Below, piece after piece: positions 50,834-58,334 of a stretch of DNA of 64,000 nt. Made by a program: the position numbers and the translations under genes. Below the pieces are notes generated by a model, which saw nothing but the letters and a program-made list of their open reading frames with translations, had not been told where the DNA came from and did no database searches. Location of the stretch: positions 1-64,000 of the forward strand of contig JBEBBO010000142.1 in assembly GCA_041158345.1 (NCBI GenBank), read 5' to 3'. How positions within the stretch are numbered: position 1 is the stretch's first letter; each line of letters starts with the position of its first letter. Source of the stretch: UBA6136 sp041158345. Its GTDB lineage: Bacteria; Pseudomonadota; Gammaproteobacteria; Methylococcales; Methylococcaceae.

Positions 50834-52702
50834 ATGCAATTACTGAGCGACATTGTTCGCGATACGGATGAAAACTTCGGTCTCGGGAACAGGGCCACAG
50901 TTTTGGTATCGGAGGCAGCAAAGTGCCTTTTCGATTCGCGTCGTGGTGGGTTGAAGGGGTTTCTGGAGCGACTGGAATCCGAGGGCCTCTCCTCTGATTT
51001 GGCGAATTGGCGAAATACGGCGCAGGAAATTCGGTTTCCAGAGGGACTTTGGGTCGATCAAGTTCTTGGGATTGAGACGATTACCCAAATCGGGCGAGAT
51101 CTCGGGATGGCCAATGCCCGGGTGAGGACCGCTCTGGCCTACGTGATTCCGCATCTGATTCGCTATTTTTCGGCCGGGTCGACACTACCCGATCAACTCC
51201 CCTCCGCGGTCCAGGATTATCTTTCAGCTGCGCGTCCGGAGCACCTCGCCCCGAAAAGTCGGGGACTCAGCAAGGCGAAGCGCCCCAAAAAACGGTCTGG
51301 GGGTCGTGGCTTCGTTCCCGGAAAGGTGCTTTGGGCCGGGGGTGTCGTTGCTCTCCTGATTAGTGGCTTTTTTCTAGGGCATGACGTCCTGACGCGCAGT
51401 CAACCGGTTCTTTCGGAAACGCCTGCCAAAGAGTCGGCGTCTGACGTCAACGCCAAAGAGCCTCTCACACGCCTTGAAAAGGCATCTGATTCAGCCTCAC
51501 AGGCACAACCCGCAGAGCCCCGTGGTCCCGGATCAAGGCTGGTGCTGAGAAGCTACGGCAATCAAATCGAGTACTTAGGTTTCGTGAATTCACCTGAAGC
51601 CAAAGCGCAGTTGATCGAAAAACTTCAAAAATCCTTTGGTGCAGCAAGGCTCACCGGTGAGGTCGTCGTTGAGGCTGAACGAGCGGAACCGGTCTGGATG
51701 ACTCAACTGGACCGGTTGTTACCGTTGGTCAACGTGCCAGGGCTGGATATCCGACTTGAAGGAAATACCGTCAGGGTCGGCGGTTGGTTGGCTGAAGAGG
51801 ATCGGACGAGCGTTCTCAATAATTTAATGAGCGCCCTGGGCGCAAGCTATCGATTTGGTTATCTCCGGGAAGAGGAGGTCGAGCGCGTTCAGGATTCCCG
51901 TCAGTTCGTCTTGGCAGCCCTAGCCCACGCTGCAGCAGAGATCAAACCGCAAGAACTGGTTTCAATTCTGAACCGATGGGTGATTAATTTTCCCGAAGGT
52001 TCGGCGCTGTTTCCGGATGACGCCAGGGAGGTGCTGGCTCGGGTCGCTGAAGCGCTGAAAATCGCAAAGCCCCAATCGGTGATTGAAATTCAGGGGCATG
52101 TTGATGCGGAAGGGTCGGTTGGGTTAGCCCAAAAGCTCTCACTTGAGAGGGCGAATGCCGTTCGGGATGCATTGATCAAGTCCGGTGTTTCAAGTGGGGT
52201 GCTCCGCACCAAAGGGTATGGCAGCGAAAAGAGGCTATCGACGGTCGGCGCGCCCTTTGATCACCTTCGAAATCAGCGAATCGAGTTTCGCGTGATTCAG
52301 GTCTGTGATCCCTATTTTCCGTGTGAAGCGGCCACGCCTTCCAGACGCGCGCCTCTGCCGGACCCCAATGTCCCTGCGACAGAGCCTGCGTCATCCGCAG
52401 AAAGCATTCGTGGGTCGGCCAGCACCGTGAGCGGAACGGATACTCGGCCGGCCTTGAATCCCTCAGAGGCGACGAGTACACCGAGTGTGCCCGCTGTGTC
52501 TTTGCCCCGGCCCGCCTCGAGGAGTTCCGAGGAGGGTGATGGTCAGGACCTCAATGCAGCACCAACTTCAGGATCCAAACTGAAAGCGCTTTCAGAGGAA
52601 CTGCCGCCGCCGCCTCCCAAACCGAAGCCCAAGCCGGTGACCCCACCTAAACCTCCGGCCGCCAAGCCAGAGGAATGGTACGACCCGTTGGGCCTTTTCT
52701 AG
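50834..52702 (+). CDS. YidB-like domain plus OmpA-type peptidoglycan-binding composite protein
   Basis: 622 residues. GAGGA eight bases before the ATG at 50834 favours this start over 50819. Order: an N-terminal YidB/DUF937-like helical domain (about 1-120), a basic linker, one membrane helix (about 160-180, WAGGVVALLISGFFLG), a BON/OmpA-like periplasmic module, an OmpA C-terminal domain (IEIQGHVDAEGSVGLAQKLSLERANAV, near 420-450, matching the TD..G...N..LS..RA pattern), and a long Pro/Ser/Thr-rich tail ending PPPPKPKPKPV...WYDPLGLF. It probably tethers the inner membrane to peptidoglycan. The domain combination is unusual. Confidence 0.75.
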   Translation: MQLLSDIVRDTDENFGLGNRATVLVSEAAKCLFDSRRGGLKGFLERLESEGLSSDLANWRNTAQEIRFPEGLWVDQVLGIETITQIGRDLGMANARVRTALAYVIPHLIRYFSAGSTLPDQLPSAVQDYLSAARPEHLAPKSRGLSKAKRPKKRSGGRGFVPGKVLWAGGVVALLISGFFLGHDVLTRSQPVLSETPAKESASDVNAKEPLTRLEKASDSASQAQPAEPRGPGSRLVLRSYGNQIEYLGFVNSPEAKAQLIEKLQKSFGAARLTGEVVVEAERAEPVWMTQLDRLLPLVNVPGLDIRLEGNTVRVGGWLAEEDRTSVLNNLMSALGASYRFGYLREEEVERVQDSRQFVLAALAHAAAEIKPQELVSILNRWVINFPEGSALFPDDAREVLARVAEALKIAKPQSVIEIQGHVDAEGSVGLAQKLSLERANAVRDALIKSGVSSGVLRTKGYGSEKRLSTVGAPFDHLRNQRIEFRVIQVCDPYFPCEAATPSRRAPLPDPNVPATEPASSAESIRGSASTVSGTDTRPALNPSEATSTPSVPAVSLPRPASRSSEEGDGQDLNAAPTSGSKLKALSEELPPPPPKPKPKPVTPPKPPAAKPEEWYDPLGLF

Positions 52703-52708
52703 ATTGAC

Positions 52709-54403
52709 TTAGTCTTTGGAAAAGTCGACGTTTGGATCTTCGCCGGCCTTGAGCTTTCGCATCTCAACCGGCGAGATCCTGCCCTTCGATGAGATCTTGT
52801 CATAGATCTCACCAAAGGCTTGCTTGCAGAAGGGTAAGCTGTCTCTTAGTCGATCGTAGGCGGCGTGGTCAAACATCTTGCGAAAGTCCTCTTCGCTCAG
52901 AAGGGTCTTCGCATAGAGCGCCTGATATCCCTGGTTTTCGATGACAAACTGCTCCAGCTGAGGCAGTGCTTTTCTGCCATCAAAGGCGGGTTTCTTAGGG
53001 GTGCCGTAGGCGCCAATATCGACATACATCGGGTCGCGATCGCCGTTTGGAGCGTTGTAGGGATGAATCAGCCCCAGATGCTCGGCGTTATCAAAGACGG
53101 CCATGGGAGACAGCCACAGGGGGTACAGATCGAAATGATCGTCGAAATACTCCAGTGATTTTTTGAGCAGGGCCATGGGCATCAGCATGTCCTGAACGAC
53201 ATGGTGCTTTTCGCGAAGTCGCCGGGTTGTTTCCGTCTCGGTGTACTTCAGGAGCTCAATTCGAGGGGGGAGCGCCCATCCAAGGAGTAGCCTGAAGACC
53301 GGATTGTTTCCGAACGTGATGATTTCTTCCATCGCCCAGAAGTAACTCCGGGTATGGCGGTGGAGATAATCTCTAAGCGGAATGTATTCGATGACCTCTT
53401 TGCCCTGATTCAGAATGTCCTCGACGTGCTTGTAGAACCAAGGCTTGTACCAGCGACCAATTGGATTGATCGGACCATCATCACTCGGACTGTCCGTCAG
53501 GTTACCAATCATGACCACACCCCGATCACGACTGTAGGTCAGCGCCTCGACATAGGCGTTGTCTTCCGTGTTACGTGAGGCCGCATCAAAAGCTTCAGTC
53601 AGGGTGTCCAGCTGAGTCTTGGGGTAGTAGGCCACCCGCACGAACTTTTTGGCGGGAATGATTTTTAACTCGGCGGCTACGAGAAAGCCGAGCGTTCCAT
53701 GACTCCAAGGAATCAGGTGGAAAAGCTCCGTATTTTCATGGGCTGAGCAGTGCAGAAGCTTGCCCTCTGCCGTCACAATGTCAAACGACTCGCAGATATA
53801 TTGAAAGAGGCCATATTTGTGGCTGCTGGTCTCAACCCCAAAACCCATGATCAGTCCACCGACGGTCAAATCATCGAGTTCGGGGACCACGGGCAAGATC
53901 CAGCCGCGGGCGATGAGCGATCTTGATATTTGCCCCATGCTGGCCAGCGGTTCGACGCGAACGGTCTGAGCTTTTTCGTCAATCGACAGGATGTCGTACA
54001 TCCCGATAAAGATGTTCCGCCTCGAGAGCTTGTATTTAGGCACCATTTCGCTCATGGATTGCCATCCGGAGCGCGCGGTACAGAGTTTCTCCTTTGCGCC
54101 ATCTGCCTGCCAATCCTTGATTTGCTGAATCACCGACTGCACGCGTTGCTCATGCCTTTGTGGGGCCGTACGCATTCGAAAAAGGATGTGGTTGCGCACG
54201 AAAACGTATGCACTGTAGAGACAGGAAACCGGAAGCAAACAAACCGTTGCGAACAGGCCGCGGTGATGGGTCAGGATATATTCAAAGATCTGCCCGGAGG
54301 CTGGCAATTTCTGGGACATGAGACTAGTGCGGTGGGTCAAAGTGGAACGTGTTCGGATTTTGCGCAAAGGCTGTAATCCAATCATCGGGATTGAGCGTGG
54401 CAT
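52709..54403 (-). CDS. Delta-24-sterol reductase (DHCR24-like FAD protein)
   Basis: 564 residues with strong resemblance to animal and plant DHCR24/DIM proteins: an N-terminal membrane helix (about 50-72), RTAPQRHEQRV, the FAD (VAO/BBE) domain with PELDDLTVGGLIMG (174-187), SSHKYGLFQ (193-201), then WSHGTLGFLVAAELKIIPAKK and C-terminal HVVQDMLMPM and DIGAYGTP, each close to the human protein. It reduces the C-24(25) double bond of the sterol side chain using NADPH. Start ATG at 54403 (GGAA upstream) is preferred; 54385 and 54319 are possible. Divergent from sdmB with 40 bp between starts. Confidence 0.85.
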   Translation of the reverse strand: MPRSIPMIGLQPLRKIRTRSTLTHRTSLMSQKLPASGQIFEYILTHHRGLFATVCLLPVSCLYSAYVFVRNHILFRMRTAPQRHEQRVQSVIQQIKDWQADGAKEKLCTARSGWQSMSEMVPKYKLSRRNIFIGMYDILSIDEKAQTVRVEPLASMGQISRSLIARGWILPVVPELDDLTVGGLIMGFGVETSSHKYGLFQYICESFDIVTAEGKLLHCSAHENTELFHLIPWSHGTLGFLVAAELKIIPAKKFVRVAYYPKTQLDTLTEAFDAASRNTEDNAYVEALTYSRDRGVVMIGNLTDSPSDDGPINPIGRWYKPWFYKHVEDILNQGKEVIEYIPLRDYLHRHTRSYFWAMEEIITFGNNPVFRLLLGWALPPRIELLKYTETETTRRLREKHHVVQDMLMPMALLKKSLEYFDDHFDLYPLWLSPMAVFDNAEHLGLIHPYNAPNGDRDPMYVDIGAYGTPKKPAFDGRKALPQLEQFVIENQGYQALYAKTLLSEEDFRKMFDHAAYDRLRDSLPFCKQAFGEIYDKISSKGRISPVEMRKLKAGEDPNVDFSKD

Positions 54404-54443
54404 GTTACCATTCCGCGTTAATGCACGATCAATTTAGGACCCA

Positions 54444-55454
54444 ATGAGTTCTACTCCGATTCTGGTTACCGGTGGCACCGGTCATCTTGGCGCGAACCTC
54501 GTCCGCAGACTGCTGGATGAGGGACACGCCGTCAGGGCACTGGTTCGTCCAGGCCGAAATAATGGGGCATTTGATGGCCTCGCTCTCGAAGTGATCGAGG
54601 GAGATCTCAGGGACCTCCAGGCGGTTCGTCAGGCTGTGTCGGGGTGTCTTAAGATTTACCACTGCGCGGCGCATGTCTCCACGATTGAGGGGGATGCAGC
54701 CCATCGTCGAGAAGTCTTCGATACCAATGTGATCGGGACCATGAATCTTCTGAATGCTGCGCGAGACGCCGGTGTTGAGAAGGTCGTCGTCTCAGGTTCG
54801 CTGAGCGCAACGGGTTACGAAAAGGACGTCCCGAGCGATGAGTCAGCCCCTTTTTACCCCTTTGATCGTCACCTCCCTTATGGTTTCACCAAGCATCTGG
54901 TTGAGCACCACTGTCTGCGTGCACATGCTGAGGGGCTTGACGTTGTCGTCGCCGTCTCTTGCGCGATCATTGGTCCTAACGACTTTGTGCCTTCGCGTTT
55001 CGGGCAGGTTCTGATTGATTTTGCTCACGGCCAGTTGCGGGCGTATATCCCGGGCGGATTTGAGTTTGTCTCGACGAGAGACATTGTCGAAGGGCATCTC
55101 CTGGCCATGGAGAAGGGGCGCTCTGGTCAGAAGTACCTGATCAGTACCACCTATTCGACGGTCGACGATTTGATGGATCTTTTCTCACGGGTCACGGGCA
55201 GGCCAAAGCCCAAGCTAAGGCTACCGATTCCTGTAATGGCAGCAATCGCTGCGATTGCTGACAAGACGTGGTTTCGTTTTTTTCCAAACAAGCCTCGACG
55301 ATTCACCCCTGCTGCAGTGCGATTACTCAGCATGCATCGCAGGGTGGATAACACCAAGGCGCGCAACGAACTGGGCTTTATGCCGACCTCGCTCGAGGAC
55401 GCCGTCCGTGATGCCTACGACGATTTTGTCCGGCGAGGCCTGATTCGGCCGTAA
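54444..55454 (+). CDS. sdmB: Sterol 3-beta-dehydrogenase / C-4 decarboxylase (SdmB-like SDR)
   Basis: Extended short-chain dehydrogenase (336 residues): NAD(P)-binding TGGTGHLG (9-16), catalytic YGFTK (Y146, K150), VVVSGSLSATG. It is of the 3-beta-hydroxysteroid dehydrogenase type. In M. capsulatus SdmB works after the Rieske oxygenase SdmA, decarboxylating the C-4 acid and leaving the 3-ketone for reduction. Gene order sdmB-sdmA and proximity to the DHCR24 homologue support this; a 3-keto reductase role alone is the alternative. Confidence 0.88.
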   Translation: MSSTPILVTGGTGHLGANLVRRLLDEGHAVRALVRPGRNNGAFDGLALEVIEGDLRDLQAVRQAVSGCLKIYHCAAHVSTIEGDAAHRREVFDTNVIGTMNLLNAARDAGVEKVVVSGSLSATGYEKDVPSDESAPFYPFDRHLPYGFTKHLVEHHCLRAHAEGLDVVVAVSCAIIGPNDFVPSRFGQVLIDFAHGQLRAYIPGGFEFVSTRDIVEGHLLAMEKGRSGQKYLISTTYSTVDDLMDLFSRVTGRPKPKLRLPIPVMAAIAAIADKTWFRFFPNKPRRFTPAAVRLLSMHRRVDNTKARNELGFMPTSLEDAVRDAYDDFVRRGLIRP

Positions 55455-55520
55455 GGGACCTTAATTGGTTGGGACTCCGGTCCCCCCCCTGTCTTATTTC
55501 TTGATGTTATGGAGTGCCCT

Positions 55521-56660
55521 ATGAGGGATCCCCTTGATGACCGCGAACTGACACCCCCTCCTTCGTTCTCTGAAGCTCGAAGCACCCGGCAGAAAGCCAG
55601 AGCGGCTGGGCTTGACCCGGATCGATGGTATGCCGTCGAGTATGACCGTGAGATCAAAAATGGCGAAGTAAAGGAAGTGCAGTTCTGGAACCTTTCGATA
55701 GCCCTCTACCGAGGGGATGATGGGGTTCTGGCCGCTGTACAGAATCGTTGCCCCCACCGCCATCTCAAGCTAACCCATGGCGCCGTTGATAAATGCCAGC
55801 TTCGTTGCGCTTACCACGGCTGGTCCTTCAATCGGGACGGTTGGCTGACGGACTACTCCCATGACAGCTTCGGCAAGCCCTTGATCAAAAGTCGGCTGCG
55901 TACCTTTCCTGTGGAAGTTCGCTATGGCTTGATCTGGGTGTTCCCTGGGGATTCTGATCTTGCTTCGGTGGAGAAAATCCCCGAGATTCCTGAGCTGATG
56001 TCTGACAATCCATGGGCCGGATTTACTGTTGACTACACCTGGAAAACCCATCATTCCATGGTGATCGACAATATCTGCGATTTTGCACACGCCTTCCTGC
56101 ACCGAAAGTATCAGCCCTTTGTAGACGCAAAGCTGACCCACTATGAGTCTGATGACGAGAAGGTCTATTTGACCTACGACACCTATATGGCTGAGGGTAA
56201 GTTTTCCAAGTACTTCGTGAATCGGAAGCGAGTGAACACGCGTTCAATTGAAATCTGCTACGAGTATCCCTATCAGTGGTCCAATACGGGGGATAGCATC
56301 AAGCACTGGTGTTTCCTCCTGCCAATCGACGAGCGAACAACTCGGGTCTTTTTTATATTTTATTTTGACAGCGTCAAGATACCGCTCATTCCCTTTAATG
56401 CGCCTAAATGGCTGACACAAATGGTGCTGAATGCTTCCGTGCCATTGCTGTTCAAACCCTTGCTGGCAGAAGATGGTGTTGCGCTTGAAGCCGAGCAGAT
56501 TGGCTACGAGAGCCACTGGAATGCACCGCCCATTGAATTAAACCCGATTGTGCCGCTACTGCAGAAACTGACAGTTCAAAAGTGGCAGCAATACGTGGAG
56601 CGTAATACCGCGCCGGAAAAATCTGCATCAGTCACCGAGCCTGTAGCCGAAGCGGTTTGA
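55521..56660 (+). CDS. sdmA: Rieske oxygenase, sterol C-4 demethylase (SdmA-like)
   Basis: 379 residues from the ATG at 55521, preceded by GGAG at a six-base distance (an ATG at 55509 has no ribosome site). N-terminal Rieske 2Fe-2S domain C77-P-H79...C96-AY-H99; catalytic domain with the mononuclear iron site near NICDFAHAFLHR (D187, H190, H194). Belongs to the sterol-demethylating group of Rieske enzymes, which oxidises a C-4 methyl to the acid in place of the eukaryotic ERG25. It lies after sdmB. A ferredoxin/reductase partner is not adjacent. Confidence 0.88.
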   Translation: MRDPLDDRELTPPPSFSEARSTRQKARAAGLDPDRWYAVEYDREIKNGEVKEVQFWNLSIALYRGDDGVLAAVQNRCPHRHLKLTHGAVDKCQLRCAYHGWSFNRDGWLTDYSHDSFGKPLIKSRLRTFPVEVRYGLIWVFPGDSDLASVEKIPEIPELMSDNPWAGFTVDYTWKTHHSMVIDNICDFAHAFLHRKYQPFVDAKLTHYESDDEKVYLTYDTYMAEGKFSKYFVNRKRVNTRSIEICYEYPYQWSNTGDSIKHWCFLLPIDERTTRVFFIFYFDSVKIPLIPFNAPKWLTQMVLNASVPLLFKPLLAEDGVALEAEQIGYESHWNAPPIELNPIVPLLQKLTVQKWQQYVERNTAPEKSASVTEPVAEAV

Positions 56661-56673
56661 TGCCGGAACCTTG

Positions 56674-56706
56674 AAAAGGCGGGGCCCCGAAATGTGGGGC
56701 TCCGCC
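56674..56706 (-). terminator. Terminator hairpin between sdmA and the YqiA-like gene
   Basis: GGCGGGGCCCC, 7-base loop, GGGGCTCCGCC (one G-U pair) at 56678-56706. On the minus strand it is followed by TTTTC, so it fits the end of the YqiA-like gene; it can also slow plus-strand sdmA transcription. Confidence 0.65.
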
Positions 56707-56734
56707 GATGCCATCTCTTCAGCCCAAGCTTGGA

Positions 56735-57310
56735 TTATTCCAGCGGATTCGATGAGGCCAGCTCTACGATTTCCGGTACGAACTCCGGAAAGCTCTCAAG
56801 GCCATGATTGCCGCCTCGCCTGATAGTTACCCGCGCCCCGTGGTAGACATCCACAGCCGTGCGATAGTCGAGAACGTCATCTCCCGTCTCCAGAAGTACC
56901 CAGAATCTTTCTGGTTTCGTGAGGGTGATCACCTCAAAGTCACGTAATTCCTGAATGTGTTCTGGCGTGAGGGTAAAGTTCTCTCCCGTGTAGAGATTCT
57001 GGTGGGGGCCTACCCAGGGGGCGAGAAGATCAGCGGCATGACAGGCTGGGTTAATCAAAACCGCATTCAGGTCGAATCGCTCAGCAAGAAAGGTTGCGTA
57101 ATACCCTCCAAGCGAGCTGCCAACAATGAGGGGAGGGGTAGAACAGGCATGAATGACTTTCGAGACTCGATCGATGGCACTCAGGGGTGAAATGGGGAGG
57201 TCTTCACACCAAAATTCATCGGATCTTTGTCGCTCAGCCAGATATTGCCCAAGCTGTTTGGCCTTGATCGAAATGGCAGAGGAGCGAAAGCCGTGTAAGT
57301 AGATAATCAT
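56735..57310 (-). CDS. yqiA: YqiA-like alpha/beta-hydrolase esterase
   Basis: 191 residues with YLHGF near the head (oxyanion HG), nucleophile elbow GSSLGG (Ser about 67) and C-terminal GGNHGLESF (His). This is the UPF0227/YqiA layout, a small cytoplasmic serine esterase; the substrate is unknown. It converges on sdmA. Confidence 0.85.
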   Translation of the reverse strand: MIIYLHGFRSSAISIKAKQLGQYLAERQRSDEFWCEDLPISPLSAIDRVSKVIHACSTPPLIVGSSLGGYYATFLAERFDLNAVLINPACHAADLLAPWVGPHQNLYTGENFTLTPEHIQELRDFEVITLTKPERFWVLLETGDDVLDYRTAVDVYHGARVTIRRGGNHGLESFPEFVPEIVELASSNPLE

Positions 57311-57423
57311 TGATTGGGGAGCAAGCCAGAGGTCCTGCCAGAAGGCAGATTAAGGTCGCCCGATCAACGACCCTTGGGCGGATGATGCCACCTCAAGGCG
57401 AGGAAAGCGAGACAGCTATTGGA

Positions 57424-57624
57424 TCAAGCGGCCCGCTGAGTATTCTGCTCTTTGTGCGGGTGCATGCAGCTTCGAATCAAATTCTTCGCATCCGCAGCAC
57501 ACTTTCCGCATTGACGGCAGGCACCTGTTGCGCGACCGAGTGAGCGAACCGTTTTGACGCCTTCTTCCCGAACTTGTCGACGAATCTCTTTTTCAGTGAC
57601 CGCTTCGCAGATACAAATGTACAT
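57424..57624 (-). CDS. bfd: Bacterioferritin-associated ferredoxin
   Basis: 66 residues from ATG 57624 (a longer frame from 57663 adds 13 unlikely residues). BFD-like 2Fe-2S pattern: C4-x-C6 near the start (MYICICEAVTE) and C39-x2-C42 (QCGKC). It releases iron from bacterioferritin by reducing the ferric core. The Fur-like site upstream fits the iron-starvation control of bfd genes. No bfr gene lies nearby. Confidence 0.85.
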   Translation of the reverse strand: MYICICEAVTEKEIRRQVREEGVKTVRSLGRATGACRQCGKCAADAKNLIRSCMHPHKEQNTQRAA

Positions 57625-57663
57625 AGACGTGCTCCTGTTGGCGTGAACAGGAATGTAATACAA

Positions 57664-57680
57664 ACAAGAACGATTATCAA
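57664..57680 (-). promoter_or_regulatory. Fur-like operator upstream of bfd
   Basis: The minus strand reads TTGATAATCGTTCTTG, with an 11-base core TGATAATCGTT differing from the Fur repeat TGATAATCATT by one base; the second half-site is poor. Confidence 0.4.
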
Positions 57681-57792
57681 GTGCAAATCTTTCGCGTCGA
57701 CGGCGGACGAATCGCCCGAAAGCGTATACTAGGGGGTCTTGTAAAGAGCCCCTTCAACCAACGCTTCACCAACCGTCAAACCAACTACTACC

Positions 57793-58314
57793 ATGACCGA
57801 GATCCAGTACACCCTTCGTGAAAAAGACCTGCTGGTCTTCAATGACCACCAGTTCTGCCAGTCACCGGCCGTACAGAAGAAATTCCGACGCCATCAGGCC
57901 ACCATTCCCGCCTTTTTGGGGCTCATGGCCATCTTTGTCTGGTTCTATTATCAGGACACGCTGACCGCGATGTGGATTGCAATCGCGGCGGTCAGTTGGG
58001 GATTTGGTGCGCCTTGGCTGTTGCGCTGGAATGCCAAACGGCGCGCACTGGCGCTTTATACGCTGGACGACCTGAAACGCATTTTGGCGACCTACACCCT
58101 CAGAGTGGAAGACAATGATCTGGTAGAGATTGGGAGTGCTGGTGAGTTCCGCATTCAGTGGAAGGACGTGCTTCGCATCGAACCAGCAAAAAACTATGCC
58201 TTTATTTTTGTGTCGGTTGATTCAGCGATCATTATTCCGAGGAAGGCCATCACCAAGGGTGATCTTCTGACCTTCTACAAGGCCGTCGAAGAGCACATTG
58301 AAAAGGCTGCTTAA
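57793..58314 (+). CDS. YcxB-like membrane protein
   Basis: 173 residues: two membrane segments (about 41-57 and 58-80) followed by a C-terminal beta-rich domain (LVEIGSAGEFRIQWKDVLRIEPAKNYAFIFVS...IIIPRKAI) that fits the YcxB-like fold. Function unknown. The next gene is yheS, 20 bp downstream. Confidence 0.75.
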   Translation: MTEIQYTLREKDLLVFNDHQFCQSPAVQKKFRRHQATIPAFLGLMAIFVWFYYQDTLTAMWIAIAAVSWGFGAPWLLRWNAKRRALALYTLDDLKRILATYTLRVEDNDLVEIGSAGEFRIQWKDVLRIEPAKNYAFIFVSVDSAIIIPRKAITKGDLLTFYKAVEEHIEKAA

Positions 58315-58334
58315 TTGTCTGATTAAAGTACCTT

